NCBI GenBank assembly: GCA_017471925.1
Contig: JAFURM010000019.1
Span: 1-64,000 of the forward strand
DNA: 64,000 bases
Origin: Bacteroides sp.
GTDB lineage: Bacteria; Bacteroidota; Bacteroidia; Bacteroidales; Bacteroidaceae
Direction: 5' to 3'
Shown: positions 28,308 through 38,246 of the stretch, in pieces
Position numbering within the stretch: position 1 is the first letter of the stretch
Layout: each line of letters opens with the position of its first letter
The notes under the pieces: generated by a model
Database searches by the model: none
Told to the model about the DNA's origin: nothing
Seen by the model: the letters and a program-made list of their open reading frames with translations, nothing else
Position numbers and translations under genes: made by a program

Positions 28308-28336
28308 AAAAAAAGTGCGCCAATCACTTGGCGCAC
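28308..28336 (-). terminator. Intrinsic terminator of the fimbria-type operon
   Basis: A perfect 9-bp stem (GTGCGCCAA 28315-28323 with TTGGCGCAC 28328-28336, loop of four). Read on the minus strand it is followed by seven T residues (28314-28308). It lies 122 bases beyond the fimbrillin stop codon. Confidence 0.85.
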
Positions 28337-28458
28337 CCGCTAAAATAAAGAGTTAGGATAGTGTATTCTTACGATTCTATTTATCTATATACCTACATCT
28401 TAGTATTAGGTCAGAAAGCCCTATATGGCATTCAAAAAGTTAGATTAGTTGTTGTTTA

Positions 28459-29601
28459 TCAGTTGTTACTTACGTAATCTGTAGCATCTTTCCAATCAGC
28501 AATTTGAGCATCAAACTTAGCAGTAGTCATGCCCAGATGAATAACAAAATTGTAAGCCTTTCCTTGTTCGAAGTTGAAGTTGAAAGGATCGGAAGTAACG
28601 ACATTAGTGATTTCACTTGCACCACCGTTAAGGTTGCTATCGCTTGTTCTTACTTTGTAAGTAACTCTAATCTTAATCTGATCGGTTCCTGTGAAGTTCT
28701 TCGGAATCAGCATCATATAAGAGTTATCATTGTTGATGAGATTAGTCTTGTTAATCACGATATTGGTATGATTCTGCAAGTTGTTACCTGTTTCGGACAA
28801 AGTATAAATTACTTCTTCCGTTGCAGCAGCAGGAGTCCATGAACCGCCATTCAAATTCAGAGTACCTGACTTATAGAATTTACCTATCAATTCAACCTTA
28901 GAAATTGAGAAGTTTGTCAGATATTCAATATTACCACCCTGAACAGAGGCATTATCCACCTCTCCTGTTCCATCAGTATTGGCAACGTCAATCTTCACTT
29001 CTGCCTTAAAGCCAATGCGTGTCAAAGCATGTTTAAAATTGAAAGTCACCTTTTCGCTGATGCCCGGCTTTGTTTTGTCCAATACAGGATCTGCATAAAG
29101 AAGGTCAATCTGTTCAGTGCCAGGGCCACCGCCTACATTATCTTTAACCTGGAAAGTAATCTTCGGATCACCAGCAGCAGTATTCGATGAGGGAGTGATA
29201 TAAGTTTTATAATAACCTCCATTACTATAGGGAGCATAGGCGAAGAAGGAAATTTTATCCCCCTCATTATTAGGCCAATATTTTACCGGGCTATATACCC
29301 ATAAACGATTGTCCCACTGATCGGCTCCCCATCTTACCAACTGGTTGTGCATAAAATTAGGTGTACTAGTAGCAGAATAATTGTTTTGTCCGGTGTAATA
29401 AGCAAATACAGCAAAGTCATACATCGATTTCAACTTATCCAAGTCTGCCACAGCACCTCTCGTCTGTGCATCCTTTCCTACATACGTACCGAATTCTACG
29501 GGACTGTTCTCCGTGATGTTCTCCAGCGTTTCATCACTTGTACAAGCACTCAGCCACAAAGCGGCCATCAAAGTCATTCCAAATAAAGTTTTTGTCTTCA
29601 T
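28459..29601 (-). CDS. Fimbrillin family lipoprotein
   Basis: 380 residues. The signal peptide ends in LSAC, giving lipidated Cys20. It begins like fimbrillins (SPVEFGTYVGKDAQTRGAVADL); Arg48 in QTRG lies where Arg-specific proteases cut fimbrial precursors in Porphyromonas, and the segment FAYAPYSN and the end KFDAQIADWKDATDY are typical of the Mfa-like family. Last gene of a three-gene operon, 36 bases after the DUF5119 gene. Its AT-rich codons differ from the two GC-rich genes upstream, suggesting diversification by transfer. Probably a surface fimbrial stalk or tip protein. Confidence 0.82.
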   Translation of the reverse strand: MKTKTLFGMTLMAALWLSACTSDETLENITENSPVEFGTYVGKDAQTRGAVADLDKLKSMYDFAVFAYYTGQNNYSATSTPNFMHNQLVRWGADQWDNRLWVYSPVKYWPNNEGDKISFFAYAPYSNGGYYKTYITPSSNTAAGDPKITFQVKDNVGGGPGTEQIDLLYADPVLDKTKPGISEKVTFNFKHALTRIGFKAEVKIDVANTDGTGEVDNASVQGGNIEYLTNFSISKVELIGKFYKSGTLNLNGGSWTPAAATEEVIYTLSETGNNLQNHTNIVINKTNLINNDNSYMMLIPKNFTGTDQIKIRVTYKVRTSDSNLNGGASEITNVVTSDPFNFNFEQGKAYNFVIHLGMTTAKFDAQIADWKDATDYVSNN

Positions 29602-29637
29602 ACCTAAAAATTATAAGAGTTAGTAATTACGTTATTT

Positions 29638-30654
29638 TCACATGGGAACAATATAATCTATCTCGTCTCCCCAATCTTCCACAACGGCATCGAAGCCTCC
29701 CGAAGAGCCTCCCTCGGGCTCCACATCAGGCAGGGTGATGGGGGTGTCTATCTCTACGAGCAGCGTCATGGGGGCTTCCTCGCTGATGGTGAAGCGGTGG
29801 CCCACCTGGATGGGGAAGTTCATCACCGTGGCATTGTCCACCAACAGGGCAGAGAGCTGCAGGGTATTCTCCTCGGCACGTCCGGCATGGCCGTAGGGCA
29901 GGCCAAAGGAGGTGAGCGTTGTGGTCAGGAGGCCCTTCGTGGGGTCGTCACTATCCGACTGCAACTGCCAGTTCTCCAACAGATGGGTGGCCAACGTGCT
30001 GTGCTGACGGCCTGCCGTCAGGCAGTGTCCCTCGGCCATGCGGCTGAGGGTGGCACGGGCCGAGCGCAGGTTGTAGGCACCATGCACATGCAGTTTCACC
30101 TTCACCGTGTAGATGACATTACGGGGATAGAGCGTGGCTATCAGATATTCGGGCACGTTGAGCGGGTCTTTCAGCCAGGCCTCGCGGCAAAGGATGACCT
30201 GTTGCTCCGTCACCTCCACACCGCCCAGGTAGTCCACGGCCAACCACTCGGGCTGCAGGGAGAGGCGTTCATCGTCGCCCTTGGCATACCAGGAGGAGGT
30301 GCACTCATTGCCCAACGCCTCAGCATCCGCCCAGTTGTCAAACCGTTGCAGTGCAAACGAGGCAAACTCGGAGGGGCTTTGGTTGACCACAAACACCCGA
30401 TAGGTGCCGGCGGCCAGTTTCAGGGAGGCATGGGTGATGGTGTTGGTCAGGTGGACCATAGGTGCTCCCCCACCCTCAGGAAAGAGCACCAGCGTCATGC
30501 CGGTGGGCACCTCCTTGTCGAAACGGCTCCAATCCACGTCTATGCGCACATTGGCGGTATGCGGATGGATGTAGCAGAGGTCCTTGTGCTCGCAGGCAGT
30601 GGCCAGCACGGCCAGCAGACAGAGGGCCATCATATATATAAGGTGTCGCTTCAT
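29638..30654 (-). CDS. DUF5119 domain lipoprotein (fimbria-associated)
   Basis: 338 residues. The signal peptide MKRHLIYMMALCLLAVLATAC gives lipidated Cys21, followed by EHKDLCYIHPHTANVRIDVDW, a typical DUF5119 start. The rest is predicted beta-rich, ending near VVEDWGDEIDYIVP. The start is set by the ATGA overlap with the DUF3575 gene (30651-30654); the frame extends further upstream inside that gene. DUF5119 proteins recur beside fimbrillins and are thought to be anchor or accessory subunits; I infer that here. Confidence 0.8.
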   Translation of the reverse strand: MKRHLIYMMALCLLAVLATACEHKDLCYIHPHTANVRIDVDWSRFDKEVPTGMTLVLFPEGGGAPMVHLTNTITHASLKLAAGTYRVFVVNQSPSEFASFALQRFDNWADAEALGNECTSSWYAKGDDERLSLQPEWLAVDYLGGVEVTEQQVILCREAWLKDPLNVPEYLIATLYPRNVIYTVKVKLHVHGAYNLRSARATLSRMAEGHCLTAGRQHSTLATHLLENWQLQSDSDDPTKGLLTTTLTSFGLPYGHAGRAEENTLQLSALLVDNATVMNFPIQVGHRFTISEEAPMTLLVEIDTPITLPDVEPEGGSSGGFDAVVEDWGDEIDYIVPM

Positions 30655-31916
30655 AGGCGGCCTCCTTTCTTCGGATTCACGTTGCCCCTGCCCCACAGCC
30701 AGACGAGCGAGGCTTCCAGTTTGGTGGGGCCGATGTAGTTGCGCTGCTTGGTGCACTGCCAGACATAGCATCCGTCCATGGGCAGATACTCCTTGTACTT
30801 GCCGCCCAGGTAGCCGATGCCGATGGTCAAATCCAGGTTCAATCGCCGGCTCATGGGCATGCTGTAGCCATATTCCACTCCGCCGCCATAGCTCCAGCGG
30901 TCGCCCAGGTAGCCACGCTTGCCCAACTCGAAGTCATAGGTGACAATGCCGCCATAGAGGCCGATGTGGTGTCCCTGAAAGGGTTTCTCCTCGGCCTTGC
31001 TGCCGAAGTAGCGGCGCACGAAGAGGTCACCACCATAGGTGCGCCAGTAGTAGTGCTTGCGGTCGGTCTTCCACCAGGAGTACATCCAGTCGGCTCCCAG
31101 CGTCCAGTTCTTGCCTAAGTAGAACTCCACACCAATGTTGGGCACCAGTAGCAGGTCATAGAGCATATTGGTGCGGACGGCGAAGTAGAAGGGTCGCTTC
31201 CCCTCGGGCTGTGCGGCGGGAAATCCCAGTTGGGGCATACCGGCAAACACCGGCATCGAATATGCAGGCAGGAGCATCTCCAAGTGGCGTTCACAGAGTT
31301 CGTCCGTGGGAGGGATAATCTCCGCCGTCGGCCTGTGGAAGACAATCTCCAGCTCGGAGTAGCGCAGGTCGGGGAAGAACTTGCGATACATGTAGTACCA
31401 CACCTTCATCTCCTGCAGGCGATAGAGGCGTGCCTTCCGGCTGTCCACGACCACCCCGTCGCGCATGGTCACCTCGGGCACTTCGCGCAAGATGCGCAGC
31501 ACTTCCTCGCGCATGGGCATCAGCGTGTCGGCCTCCACACATCGGGCAAGGCCGTCCCAGTCTACGCCGGGGGTATGGATTTCTATCAGTGAGTCAGGAA
31601 GGGAGATGTAGCGGCGCATATACTCGATGATGCGTGCGGCACGTCGGGTGGAGAGGCGGCTGTTCAGGGCAATGGAGCCTTCGGGGGAAGCCACACCGGC
31701 TATACGCACCGAGATCGGAAAGGCCGTGGAGTCACCGCGCAACAGGCTAAGCTGTCGGGAGAAGGCTTTCAGGCGTTTACCGTTGTCACGGAAAAGCGTG
31801 TCCAACCGGCTATATCCCTGATGGAAATAGATTCGGACCTCCTGACGTGATTCCTGTGCCTGCGCCGCAGATACGCACACCAGCAAACAAATACATATGA
31901 CAATCCTAAACAGCAA
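30651..31916 (-). CDS. DUF3575 outer-membrane protein with OmpA-like N-terminal part
   Basis: 421 residues with a signal peptide (to about AAQAQ, residue 20). Residues of about 25-110 resemble an OmpA-type periplasmic domain (IYFHQGYSRLDTLFRDN...ISVRIAGVASPEGSIALNSRLSTRRAARIIEYM). From about 245 on, alternating aromatic segments (FAVRTNMLYDLLLVPNIGVEFYLGKNWTLGADWMYSWW) form a DUF3575 beta-barrel. First gene of the DUF3575-DUF5119-fimbrillin operon. It may anchor or export the fimbrial subunits; that role is inferred from gene order. Confidence 0.82.
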   Translation of the reverse strand: MLFRIVICICLLVCVSAAQAQESRQEVRIYFHQGYSRLDTLFRDNGKRLKAFSRQLSLLRGDSTAFPISVRIAGVASPEGSIALNSRLSTRRAARIIEYMRRYISLPDSLIEIHTPGVDWDGLARCVEADTLMPMREEVLRILREVPEVTMRDGVVVDSRKARLYRLQEMKVWYYMYRKFFPDLRYSELEIVFHRPTAEIIPPTDELCERHLEMLLPAYSMPVFAGMPQLGFPAAQPEGKRPFYFAVRTNMLYDLLLVPNIGVEFYLGKNWTLGADWMYSWWKTDRKHYYWRTYGGDLFVRRYFGSKAEEKPFQGHHIGLYGGIVTYDFELGKRGYLGDRWSYGGGVEYGYSMPMSRRLNLDLTIGIGYLGGKYKEYLPMDGCYVWQCTKQRNYIGPTKLEASLVWLWGRGNVNPKKGGRL

Positions 31917-31964
31917 TCAAATAGGTATTAAATCGGTTAATATTCATATATGAGTTAGGTGGTG

Positions 31965-31972
31965 CAAATGTA
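31965..31972 (-). promoter_or_regulatory. -7 box for the fimbria-type operon
   Basis: The complement reads TACATTTG, 48 bases before the DUF3575 start. The nearest TTTG upstream is 25 bases away, longer than usual. The rest of the gap 31973-32125 is AT-rich with nothing recognisable. Confidence 0.4.
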
Positions 31973-32118
31973 AGGGGTTTATAGAAGCGGTGTATGGCAA
32001 AGTAACTGCGGGAGGTAAGTTATCAAAACATTAAAATAGTTGTATTTCAATAGCTTAAGTATTATTATCAGAGATAAAAAGTAAACCGCACGGAGAAGGA
32101 AGGGAAGAGGAGCGAAAA

Positions 32119-32164
32119 GAAAAAAGGCACGGATTCCACTGACCGCTGTCAGCAAATCCGTGCC
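32119..32164 (-). terminator. Intrinsic terminator of the nqr operon
   Basis: GGCACGGATT (32126-32135) and AATCCGTGCC (32155-32164) form a 10-bp stem with a smaller CTGAC/GTCAG hairpin inside. On the minus strand it is followed by a T-rich tail. It lies 53 bases past the nqrF stop. Confidence 0.8.
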
Positions 32165-32216
32165 AGAAACCTAAATTTACATCCCTATGCAAGAGGATGC
32201 GCAAAGACTTCAGAGT

Positions 32217-33491
32217 TTAACCTCCGAAGTTATCGTACATGATGGAGCTCTCCTCTACGCCAAGGTCGGTGAGCATGGCAACCACTGCCTTGGACATGGG
32301 GCCGGGCCCGCACATGTAATATTCTATATCCTCAGGAGCTTCGTGATCCTTCAGGTAGGTGTTGAGCATCACCTGATGAACAAATCCTGCGGTGTACTTC
32401 ACGCCTGCTGCATCGGCTGCCGGGTCGGGACGGTCGAGCGCCAGGTGGAAGTGGAAGTTGGGGAATTCTTTTTCAATGCCGAGGAAGTCTTCCAGATAGA
32501 ACACTTCGTTCAGGGCACGTGCGCCATAGAAGTAGTGCATCTCGCGGTCGGTCGTCTTCAGCGTCTTGGTCATGTGCATGATCTGTGCACGCAACGGAGC
32601 CATACCGGCACCACCACCTACCCAAACCATCTCCTTCTTGGAGTCAAAGTGGGGATGGAAGTCTCCGTAAGGACCGCTCATGATAACCTTGTCGCCCGGC
32701 TTGAGGGAGAAGATGTAGGACGAGGCGATACCCGGATTGACATCCATGAAGCCCGGGCCCTGGTCTTTCGGCTTGAACGGCGGAGTGGCGATGCGCACGG
32801 TCAGCATGAACACGTTGCCCTCTGCGGGATAGTTGGCCATGGAGTAGGCACGGATGGTAGGTTCGGTGTTGACGCACTTCAGCGGGAAGAGGCCGAACTT
32901 CTGCCATGCGGGCAGATACTCGTCGCCAATCAGGCTCTTGTCGAAGTCCTTGTCGTAGTCGATGTTGAATGCAGGAATCTTGATCTGTGCATAAGAACCA
33001 GGGATGAAGTCCATATGGGCACCTTCGGGAAGCTGCACCTTGAACTCCTTGATGAAAGTAGCCACGTTGCTGTTGCTGATAACGGTACATTCGTACTCCT
33101 TCACACCCATGATAGACTCGTCTATCTGGATGCCCAAATCGCCCTTCACCTTGCACTGGCAGGCCAGACGCCAATTGTCCTTGATTTGCTTGCGGGTGAA
33201 GTGTCCCTTCTCGGAGTCGAGGATTTCACCGCCGCCTTCCACCACCTGGCACTTGCACTGGCCGCATGAGCCCTTGCCACCGCAGGCAGAGGAGAGGTAG
33301 ATGCCCTGTTCGGACAAAGTGGTCAGCAAGCTGCCACCCTGAGCCACAGAGACGGTGTCTTTACCATTGATGGTGATGTTCACATTGCCGGAGGGAACCA
33401 GAAACTTCTTGGCAACCAGCAAGATGATTACCAGCAGAAGAATAACCGCAAGGAATACTACGATACTATTCAATATAAAACTTATTTCCAT
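32217..33491 (-). CDS. nqrF: Na+-translocating NADH:quinone reductase subunit F
   Basis: 424 residues; the NADH-oxidising entry subunit. One N-terminal membrane helix (about 8-28), then a 2Fe-2S domain with cysteines in SACGGKGSCGQCKC and LACQCKV, an FAD site (RAYSMANYP) and an NADH site (VGGGAGMAPLRAQI), ending in DNFGG. Electrons pass from NADH to FAD to the cluster and on to the other subunits. Last gene of nqrABCDEF. Confidence 0.97.
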   Translation of the reverse strand: MEISFILNSIVVFLAVILLLVIILLVAKKFLVPSGNVNITINGKDTVSVAQGGSLLTTLSEQGIYLSSACGGKGSCGQCKCQVVEGGGEILDSEKGHFTRKQIKDNWRLACQCKVKGDLGIQIDESIMGVKEYECTVISNSNVATFIKEFKVQLPEGAHMDFIPGSYAQIKIPAFNIDYDKDFDKSLIGDEYLPAWQKFGLFPLKCVNTEPTIRAYSMANYPAEGNVFMLTVRIATPPFKPKDQGPGFMDVNPGIASSYIFSLKPGDKVIMSGPYGDFHPHFDSKKEMVWVGGGAGMAPLRAQIMHMTKTLKTTDREMHYFYGARALNEVFYLEDFLGIEKEFPNFHFHLALDRPDPAADAAGVKYTAGFVHQVMLNTYLKDHEAPEDIEYYMCGPGPMSKAVVAMLTDLGVEESSIMYDNFGG

Positions 33492-33509
33492 TGTATATTC
33501 CTTTCTTTA

Positions 33510-34118
33510 TTAAATGTCCAAACCAGAGAAACACATAAATGCCATAGCCATCAAACCTACGGTGATGAACGTGATGCCCAAGCCCTTGAGGGGTGCGGGT
33601 ACGTCAGAGTAGGCCATCTTTTCGCGGATGGCAGCCAAACCTACGATGGCCAGTAACCAACCGATACCGGAGCCAAGGGCGTAGGAGATGGAATCCCATA
33701 CGTCGGTAATGGCTTTCGGGTCGCTCTCGCCCAGCGTGATGCGCTGCTGCATGAAGAGCGAAGCACCCATGATGGCACAGTTTACGGCAATCAACGGCAG
33801 GAAGATACCGAGCGAAGCGTAGAGCGAAGGGCTGAAACGCTCCACCACCATCTCCACCAGCTGGGTTATACCGGCAATCACGGCAATAAAGAGGATGAAA
33901 CTAAGGAAGCCAAGACCTAAAGGATCGAGCACCTGAGTCTGCAACAGATAGTTGACCGGCAATGTTACCACCAACACGAAGGTTACGGCAGCACCCAGTC
34001 CCAATGCAGTTTTCACATTCTTGGACACGGCCAAATAGGAACACATACCCAGGAAGAATGCGAATATCATGTTGTCCACAAAAATGGAGCGGACCAATAA
34101 ACTAAAAAAATGTTCCAT
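33510..34118 (-). CDS. nqrE: Na+-translocating NADH:quinone reductase subunit E
   Basis: 202 residues, six membrane helices (starting [42 protein letters not shown]). Paralogue of NqrD; the two form a pseudo-symmetric pair holding an intramembrane iron centre whose cysteines lie in the first and fourth helices (here GMCSYLAVS and VNCAIMG). Lies 10 bases after nqrD. Confidence 0.96.
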   Translation of the reverse strand: MEHFFSLLVRSIFVDNMIFAFFLGMCSYLAVSKNVKTALGLGAAVTFVLVVTLPVNYLLQTQVLDPLGLGFLSFILFIAVIAGITQLVEMVVERFSPSLYASLGIFLPLIAVNCAIMGASLFMQQRITLGESDPKAITDVWDSISYALGSGIGWLLAIVGLAAIREKMAYSDVPAPLKGLGITFITVGLMAMAFMCFSGLDI

Positions 34119-34128
34119 AATTTACTTC

Positions 34129-34764
34129 TTATTTTTCTTGCAACTCTTTGTTACGTGCACGTTGATACCAGATGATGCAAGCCACGATAACCAAAGCCAT
34201 CGGAGGCATCATCATCAAACCATTGTTGACATAGCCCAACTCCTTGATGCAGTCGTAGTTCAGGATGTTGAAACCGAACAATGTACCCGAACCGAGCAGC
34301 TCACGGATGAACGCCACGATAATCAGAATCTTGGCATAGCCCAATCCGTTGCCGATACCGTCCAGGAACGACTCCCAAGGCCCGTTCATCATGGCAAATG
34401 CTTCCAGACGTCCCATCAGGATACAGTTGGTGATAATCAAACCGATGTACACGGAGAGCTGCACACTGACATCATAGGCAAACGCCTTCAGAATCTCGCT
34501 GACCACTGTTACCAGTGCGGCCACCACTACCAGTTGAACGATGATACGGATGCGGTTGGGGATGGTCTTGCGAATCAGTGAAATCACCACGTTGGAGAAT
34601 GCGGTGATTACCGTCACGGAAAGACCCATTACGATGGCCGGCTCCAACTTGGAAGTCACGGCCAATGCCGAACAGATACCCAACACCTGCACGGTGACCG
34701 GGTTGTTCAGGCCGAGCGGAGCAGAGAACACTTCCTTATTCTTCTTAGAAAACAACTGTCCCAT
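34129..34764 (-). CDS. nqrD: Na+-translocating NADH:quinone reductase subunit D
   Basis: 211 residues, about six membrane helices ([26 protein letters not shown] and [19 protein letters not shown] carry the conserved cysteines). Start placed at 34764 ([13 protein letters not shown]), four bases after nqrC ends; six codons upstream in frame lie inside nqrC. Confidence 0.95.
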   Translation of the reverse strand: MGQLFSKKNKEVFSAPLGLNNPVTVQVLGICSALAVTSKLEPAIVMGLSVTVITAFSNVVISLIRKTIPNRIRIIVQLVVVAALVTVVSEILKAFAYDVSVQLSVYIGLIITNCILMGRLEAFAMMNGPWESFLDGIGNGLGYAKILIIVAFIRELLGSGTLFGFNILNYDCIKELGYVNNGLMMMPPMALVIVACIIWYQRARNKELQEK

Positions 34765-34768
34765 ATGC

Positions 34769-35527
34769 TTATTTCTCCTCATTATTTTCGTTAACTACTT
34801 CTTCTACAATCTCTTCTACGGGAGCTTCACCGACAGCTTCGGCACTCTCATCGGCCTGCTGCAGGAAAGCCTTGTAGTTGCCGAGACAGTTCTTCAGCAT
34901 GGCATCCACACCGTTTGAAGTGATGGTACCACCGGAGATACCGTCCACCTCTACCGTAGCGTCGGCCACCTTACCGTTCTTCACGACAGCCAGGGCCACC
35001 TCGCCGTCCTTCGTGGTTTTCTTGCCAGGAAACTGTCCCTGGAAAGCATCAGTGGCAATCTCGGCACCAAGGCCCGGAGTCTCACTGGCGTGAGAGAAGT
35101 AGACGCCATACACAGTGTCCTTGTCGGCATCCAGCGCCACATAGCCCCAGATAGCCCCCCAAAGGCCGGCACCGTAAACGGGGAAGACATACTTGGTCTG
35201 TCCGTCCACATTGGCCACAAACACATGGAAGTTGTTTTTCTCCTTGGCTTCCTTCTCGTAGGCGGTAGCGAAAGCACCGGTATATTCGGTCAGCGTGCCG
35301 TCTTCGCCCATCAGCATGTCCTTAATCTGAAGATTCTTGAATTCTGCTTCTGCGTCAGCCACGTCTTTCACGTTGAGGGCAGAGAGAATCTGCTCTTTCG
35401 TACTCAGCTCCACATTCTTGTCCTGTGCTTCTCTCAAAGAAGAGTTCACGAATGCCAGCAGGAATGCAACGATAACAACCATTACCGAAGCATATATAAT
35501 AGTATAACTGTTACTATTGGTATTCAT
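34769..35527 (-). CDS. nqrC: Na+-translocating NADH:quinone reductase subunit C
   Basis: 252 residues: one N-terminal membrane helix, then a periplasmic FMN domain. The covalent FMN is expected on a threonine of the [18 protein letters not shown] segment, matching the S-G-x-T-x-T-S pattern. The C-terminal 25 residues are acidic ([16 protein letters not shown]), longer than in Vibrio. Lies between nqrB and nqrD with small gaps. Confidence 0.95.
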   Translation of the reverse strand: MNTNSNSYTIIYASVMVVIVAFLLAFVNSSLREAQDKNVELSTKEQILSALNVKDVADAEAEFKNLQIKDMLMGEDGTLTEYTGAFATAYEKEAKEKNNFHVFVANVDGQTKYVFPVYGAGLWGAIWGYVALDADKDTVYGVYFSHASETPGLGAEIATDAFQGQFPGKKTTKDGEVALAVVKNGKVADATVEVDGISGGTITSNGVDAMLKNCLGNYKAFLQQADESAEAVGEAPVEEIVEEVVNENNEEK

Positions 35528-35542
35528 ATTCTATTCGGTATT

Positions 35543-36712
35543 TTAATTGTTAGACTTGATTGCACGTTTCTCGCGACGGCTGATGTTGCTCTGCACCACG
35601 CAATAGTCAATCAGCGGAGCAAAGATGTTCATCAGCAGGATGGCCAGCATCATACCCTCGGGATAGCCGGGATTCAGCACACGGATAATGATGGCCATGG
35701 CACCGATGAGGAAACCGAAGATGTACTTGCCGGTCTCCGTGCGGGCTGAGGTCACAGGGTCGGTAGCCATGAACACGGCACCGAAGCAGAAGCCGCCCAG
35801 CACGAGGTGTTGCCACCAGGGCATCTGAGCCATCGGCGTGTCGGGGCCGATAGTGTTGAAAATCCAACCCATCACTGCACCACCCACGAACACGGAGAAC
35901 ATCGTCTTCCAGCTGGCAATGCCTGTCCAAAGCAGCAGGATGGCACCCAGGGCAATGGCGATGACGCTCGTTTCACCGATGGAGCCGGGTATCAGGCCAT
36001 AAACCATATCCATAGAGAACTGGGGCACTGCACCCGAAGTGGCCGCCTCACCCAGCGGAGTAGCCACGGTCAGGCCGTCCACCTGCTGGCCAAGGCCAAA
36101 GATGGAGTCGCCCGATACCCATACGGCATCGCCGGACATCTTGGTGGGGTAAGCAAAGAACAGGAAGGCACGGGTAATCAGGGCGACGTTGAACACGTTC
36201 ATACCTGTACCGCCAAACACTTCCTTGGCGAAAATCACGGAGAAGGCAGTAGCCACGGCGAGAATCCACAGCGGGCAGTCCACCGGCACAATCATCGGAA
36301 TCAGTATACCGGAAACCAGGAAGCCTTCCTGAATCTCCTCCTTTTTCCACTGGGCCACGACGAACTCAATGCCGAGACCTACTACATAAGAAACGATAAT
36401 CTTGGGCAATACAGCCAGGAAACCGTAGGCAAACATTTCCCAGAAGCTGCCGGCAGTTTGGGTAGCCGTGAAATGCTGATAACCTACGTTGTACATACCG
36501 AACAGCAGGGCCGGTACCAACGCAATGACCACCATCGACATGATGCGCTTGCTGTCAATGGCATCGTGAATGTGCGTTCCCGATTTCGCCGTGCTGTTGG
36601 GCACGAACAGGAATGTTTCGAAGCCGTCGAACACCGAGCGAAATGCGTGGAGTTTGCCGCCCTCTTCAAAGTTCGGTTTTATCTTGTCGAGATAATTTCT
36701 TAACGCTTTCAT
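35543..36712 (-). CDS. nqrB: Na+-translocating NADH:quinone reductase subunit B
   Basis: 389 residues with about ten membrane helices, the sodium channel core. The FMN-linked threonine is in VDGLTVATPLG. Starts MKALRNYLDKIKPNFEEGGKL as in other Bacteroides NqrB. A 109-base gap with low-complexity repeats separates it from nqrA. Confidence 0.96.
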   Translation of the reverse strand: MKALRNYLDKIKPNFEEGGKLHAFRSVFDGFETFLFVPNSTAKSGTHIHDAIDSKRIMSMVVIALVPALLFGMYNVGYQHFTATQTAGSFWEMFAYGFLAVLPKIIVSYVVGLGIEFVVAQWKKEEIQEGFLVSGILIPMIVPVDCPLWILAVATAFSVIFAKEVFGGTGMNVFNVALITRAFLFFAYPTKMSGDAVWVSGDSIFGLGQQVDGLTVATPLGEAATSGAVPQFSMDMVYGLIPGSIGETSVIAIALGAILLLWTGIASWKTMFSVFVGGAVMGWIFNTIGPDTPMAQMPWWQHLVLGGFCFGAVFMATDPVTSARTETGKYIFGFLIGAMAIIIRVLNPGYPEGMMLAILLMNIFAPLIDYCVVQSNISRREKRAIKSNN

Positions 36713-36726
36713 CTAATTAATTTTGG

Positions 36727-36810
36727 ATTTAAAATTTTGAATTTTGAATTACTCCTTACGATTTCTGAACCGCTTTTGCTGTGCCATTCATCATTCATCA
36801 TTCATAATTC
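36727..36810. repeat. Low-complexity repeats in the nqrA-nqrB gap
   Basis: Two degenerate tracts: AAATTTTGAATTTTGAATT-like units near 36727-36750 and CATTCAT/CATTCATAATTCA units near 36784-36810. No terminator or promoter box is evident, so nqrA and nqrB are probably still one transcript. Confidence 0.45.
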
Positions 36811-36821
36811 ACAATGATCAC

Positions 36822-38171
36822 TTATGCCATTTCCGCACGCAGCATGTCAAGGCCGGCACGCACGATGCGCTGCACCTCAACCTTGGATGAGCAGACAAAT
36901 TCGCAGAGGGCAAAGTCTTCGGGAGCCACCTCATAGATGCCCAGGGCCTCCATGCGGTCGATGTCGCCGGCAATGATGGCCTTCACCAGATATTCGGGGA
37001 AGATGTCCATAGGGAACACGCTGTCATACTCGCCCGACATAATCATGTGACGCTCACCGCCCTTCACGCGGGCATCGATGGTGTATTCCTTCTTGCCGCA
37101 CAGCCAGCCGAAGTAGGAGTGGCTGGTGCTGTACTCCTTGAAGCGGGGCATAATCCAACCCAGCATCTCGTGTACGTCGTCACCCTCGGGGATAACGGTC
37201 AGTTGGTTGTGGAAGGCACCCAGATAGCCATTGGCAGCCACCTTCTTGCCGGTCAGCGGGTTGCCGCTGATATAGCGCAGGCTCTTGCCTTCGGCCACAT
37301 TGCCCTGAAATACCGTGGTCAGCTGTGCGCCCACCTTCAGTTTGCAATAGGCGGGTTTCAGCACTTCGGAGCCTGTCACGGCTACCGTGCGGGTCAGGTC
37401 CACCTTGCCGGTGTTCATCACGCGGCCGATGAAGATAACGGCCTCGGCGGCGATAGTCCATACAGTCTCACCCTTCACGATGGGGGCGATGTGGTTGATC
37501 TGTACACCTACATTGCCTGCGGGATGGGGACCGTCGAAAACGTTCAGGGTCACATTCTTGGCCTGAGTCAGGGCAGCCGACTGCTGCTTGGCGCTGATGC
37601 TCAGGTAGGTCTTGGCCATCTTGGCCAGTGCATCGAGACCCGTCTGGAAGTTCTTCTCCTCACCCTTCAGGGCCAGTTCGAAGTCGGGAGCCAACGGAGC
37701 ACTGTCAAAGGCAGACACGAAGATGGCCTTGGGAGCCACTGTGGGATCTGCAATTACATCATAGGGACGTTGGCGCACAAATGCGAACATACCGGTCTTC
37801 AGGAGGGCTTCCTTCACCTCCTGACCGTTCATCTGCTGCGGATTCATCACACCGAAATCGGCATACTGCTGCTCGGCGTCAGCCTCCACGAAGATGTTCA
37901 GCACCTTGCGACGCTCACCACGCTCTACGCTTGTCACTACGCCACTGACGGGCGAAACAAACTTCACTTCAGGATGGTTCTTGTCTACGAACAAGGGGTC
38001 TCCTGCCTTCACATGTTCCTGTTCTTTCACAACCACTTTCGGCTTCACGCCCGTAAAATCATCGGGAACCAGCGAATAGACTCCCGGTGTCTTTACAGAC
38101 ATAAACTCCTGAGCAGCTTTACCTTTCAGGTTGATGTCAAGGCCTTTGCGTAACTTGATTACATTTGCCAT
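36822..38171 (-). CDS. nqrA: Na+-translocating NADH:quinone reductase subunit A
   Basis: 449 residues, the soluble cytoplasmic subunit. Starts MANVIKLRKGLDINLKGKA; conserved segments include VKEQEHVKAGDPLFVDKNHPEVKFVSPVSGVV (lipoyl-like fold) and the C-terminal Rossmann/SLBB-like part. First gene of the operon; promoter -7 box at 38209-38216. Confidence 0.96.
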   Translation of the reverse strand: MANVIKLRKGLDINLKGKAAQEFMSVKTPGVYSLVPDDFTGVKPKVVVKEQEHVKAGDPLFVDKNHPEVKFVSPVSGVVTSVERGERRKVLNIFVEADAEQQYADFGVMNPQQMNGQEVKEALLKTGMFAFVRQRPYDVIADPTVAPKAIFVSAFDSAPLAPDFELALKGEEKNFQTGLDALAKMAKTYLSISAKQQSAALTQAKNVTLNVFDGPHPAGNVGVQINHIAPIVKGETVWTIAAEAVIFIGRVMNTGKVDLTRTVAVTGSEVLKPAYCKLKVGAQLTTVFQGNVAEGKSLRYISGNPLTGKKVAANGYLGAFHNQLTVIPEGDDVHEMLGWIMPRFKEYSTSHSYFGWLCGKKEYTIDARVKGGERHMIMSGEYDSVFPMDIFPEYLVKAIIAGDIDRMEALGIYEVAPEDFALCEFVCSSKVEVQRIVRAGLDMLRAEMA

Positions 38172-38208
38172 GCGTTTATTTTAAATAATGGTTTCAATAA
38201 TTTGCGTG

Positions 38209-38216
38209 CAAAATTA
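38209..38216 (-). promoter_or_regulatory. -7 box of the nqr operon
   Basis: The complement reads TAATTTTG, 37 bases upstream of nqrA. No -33 box is well placed; the strong hairpin at 38247-38284 lies just upstream. Confidence 0.45.
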
Positions 38217-38246
38217 CAAAATAAGATTGTGAAAAGAGAGAAAAAG

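Noticed and set aside
28130-28348. 72-codon open frame across the G-rich tract
   Set aside because: It is Gly/Lys/Gln-rich because of the purine tract and runs through a terminator hairpin.
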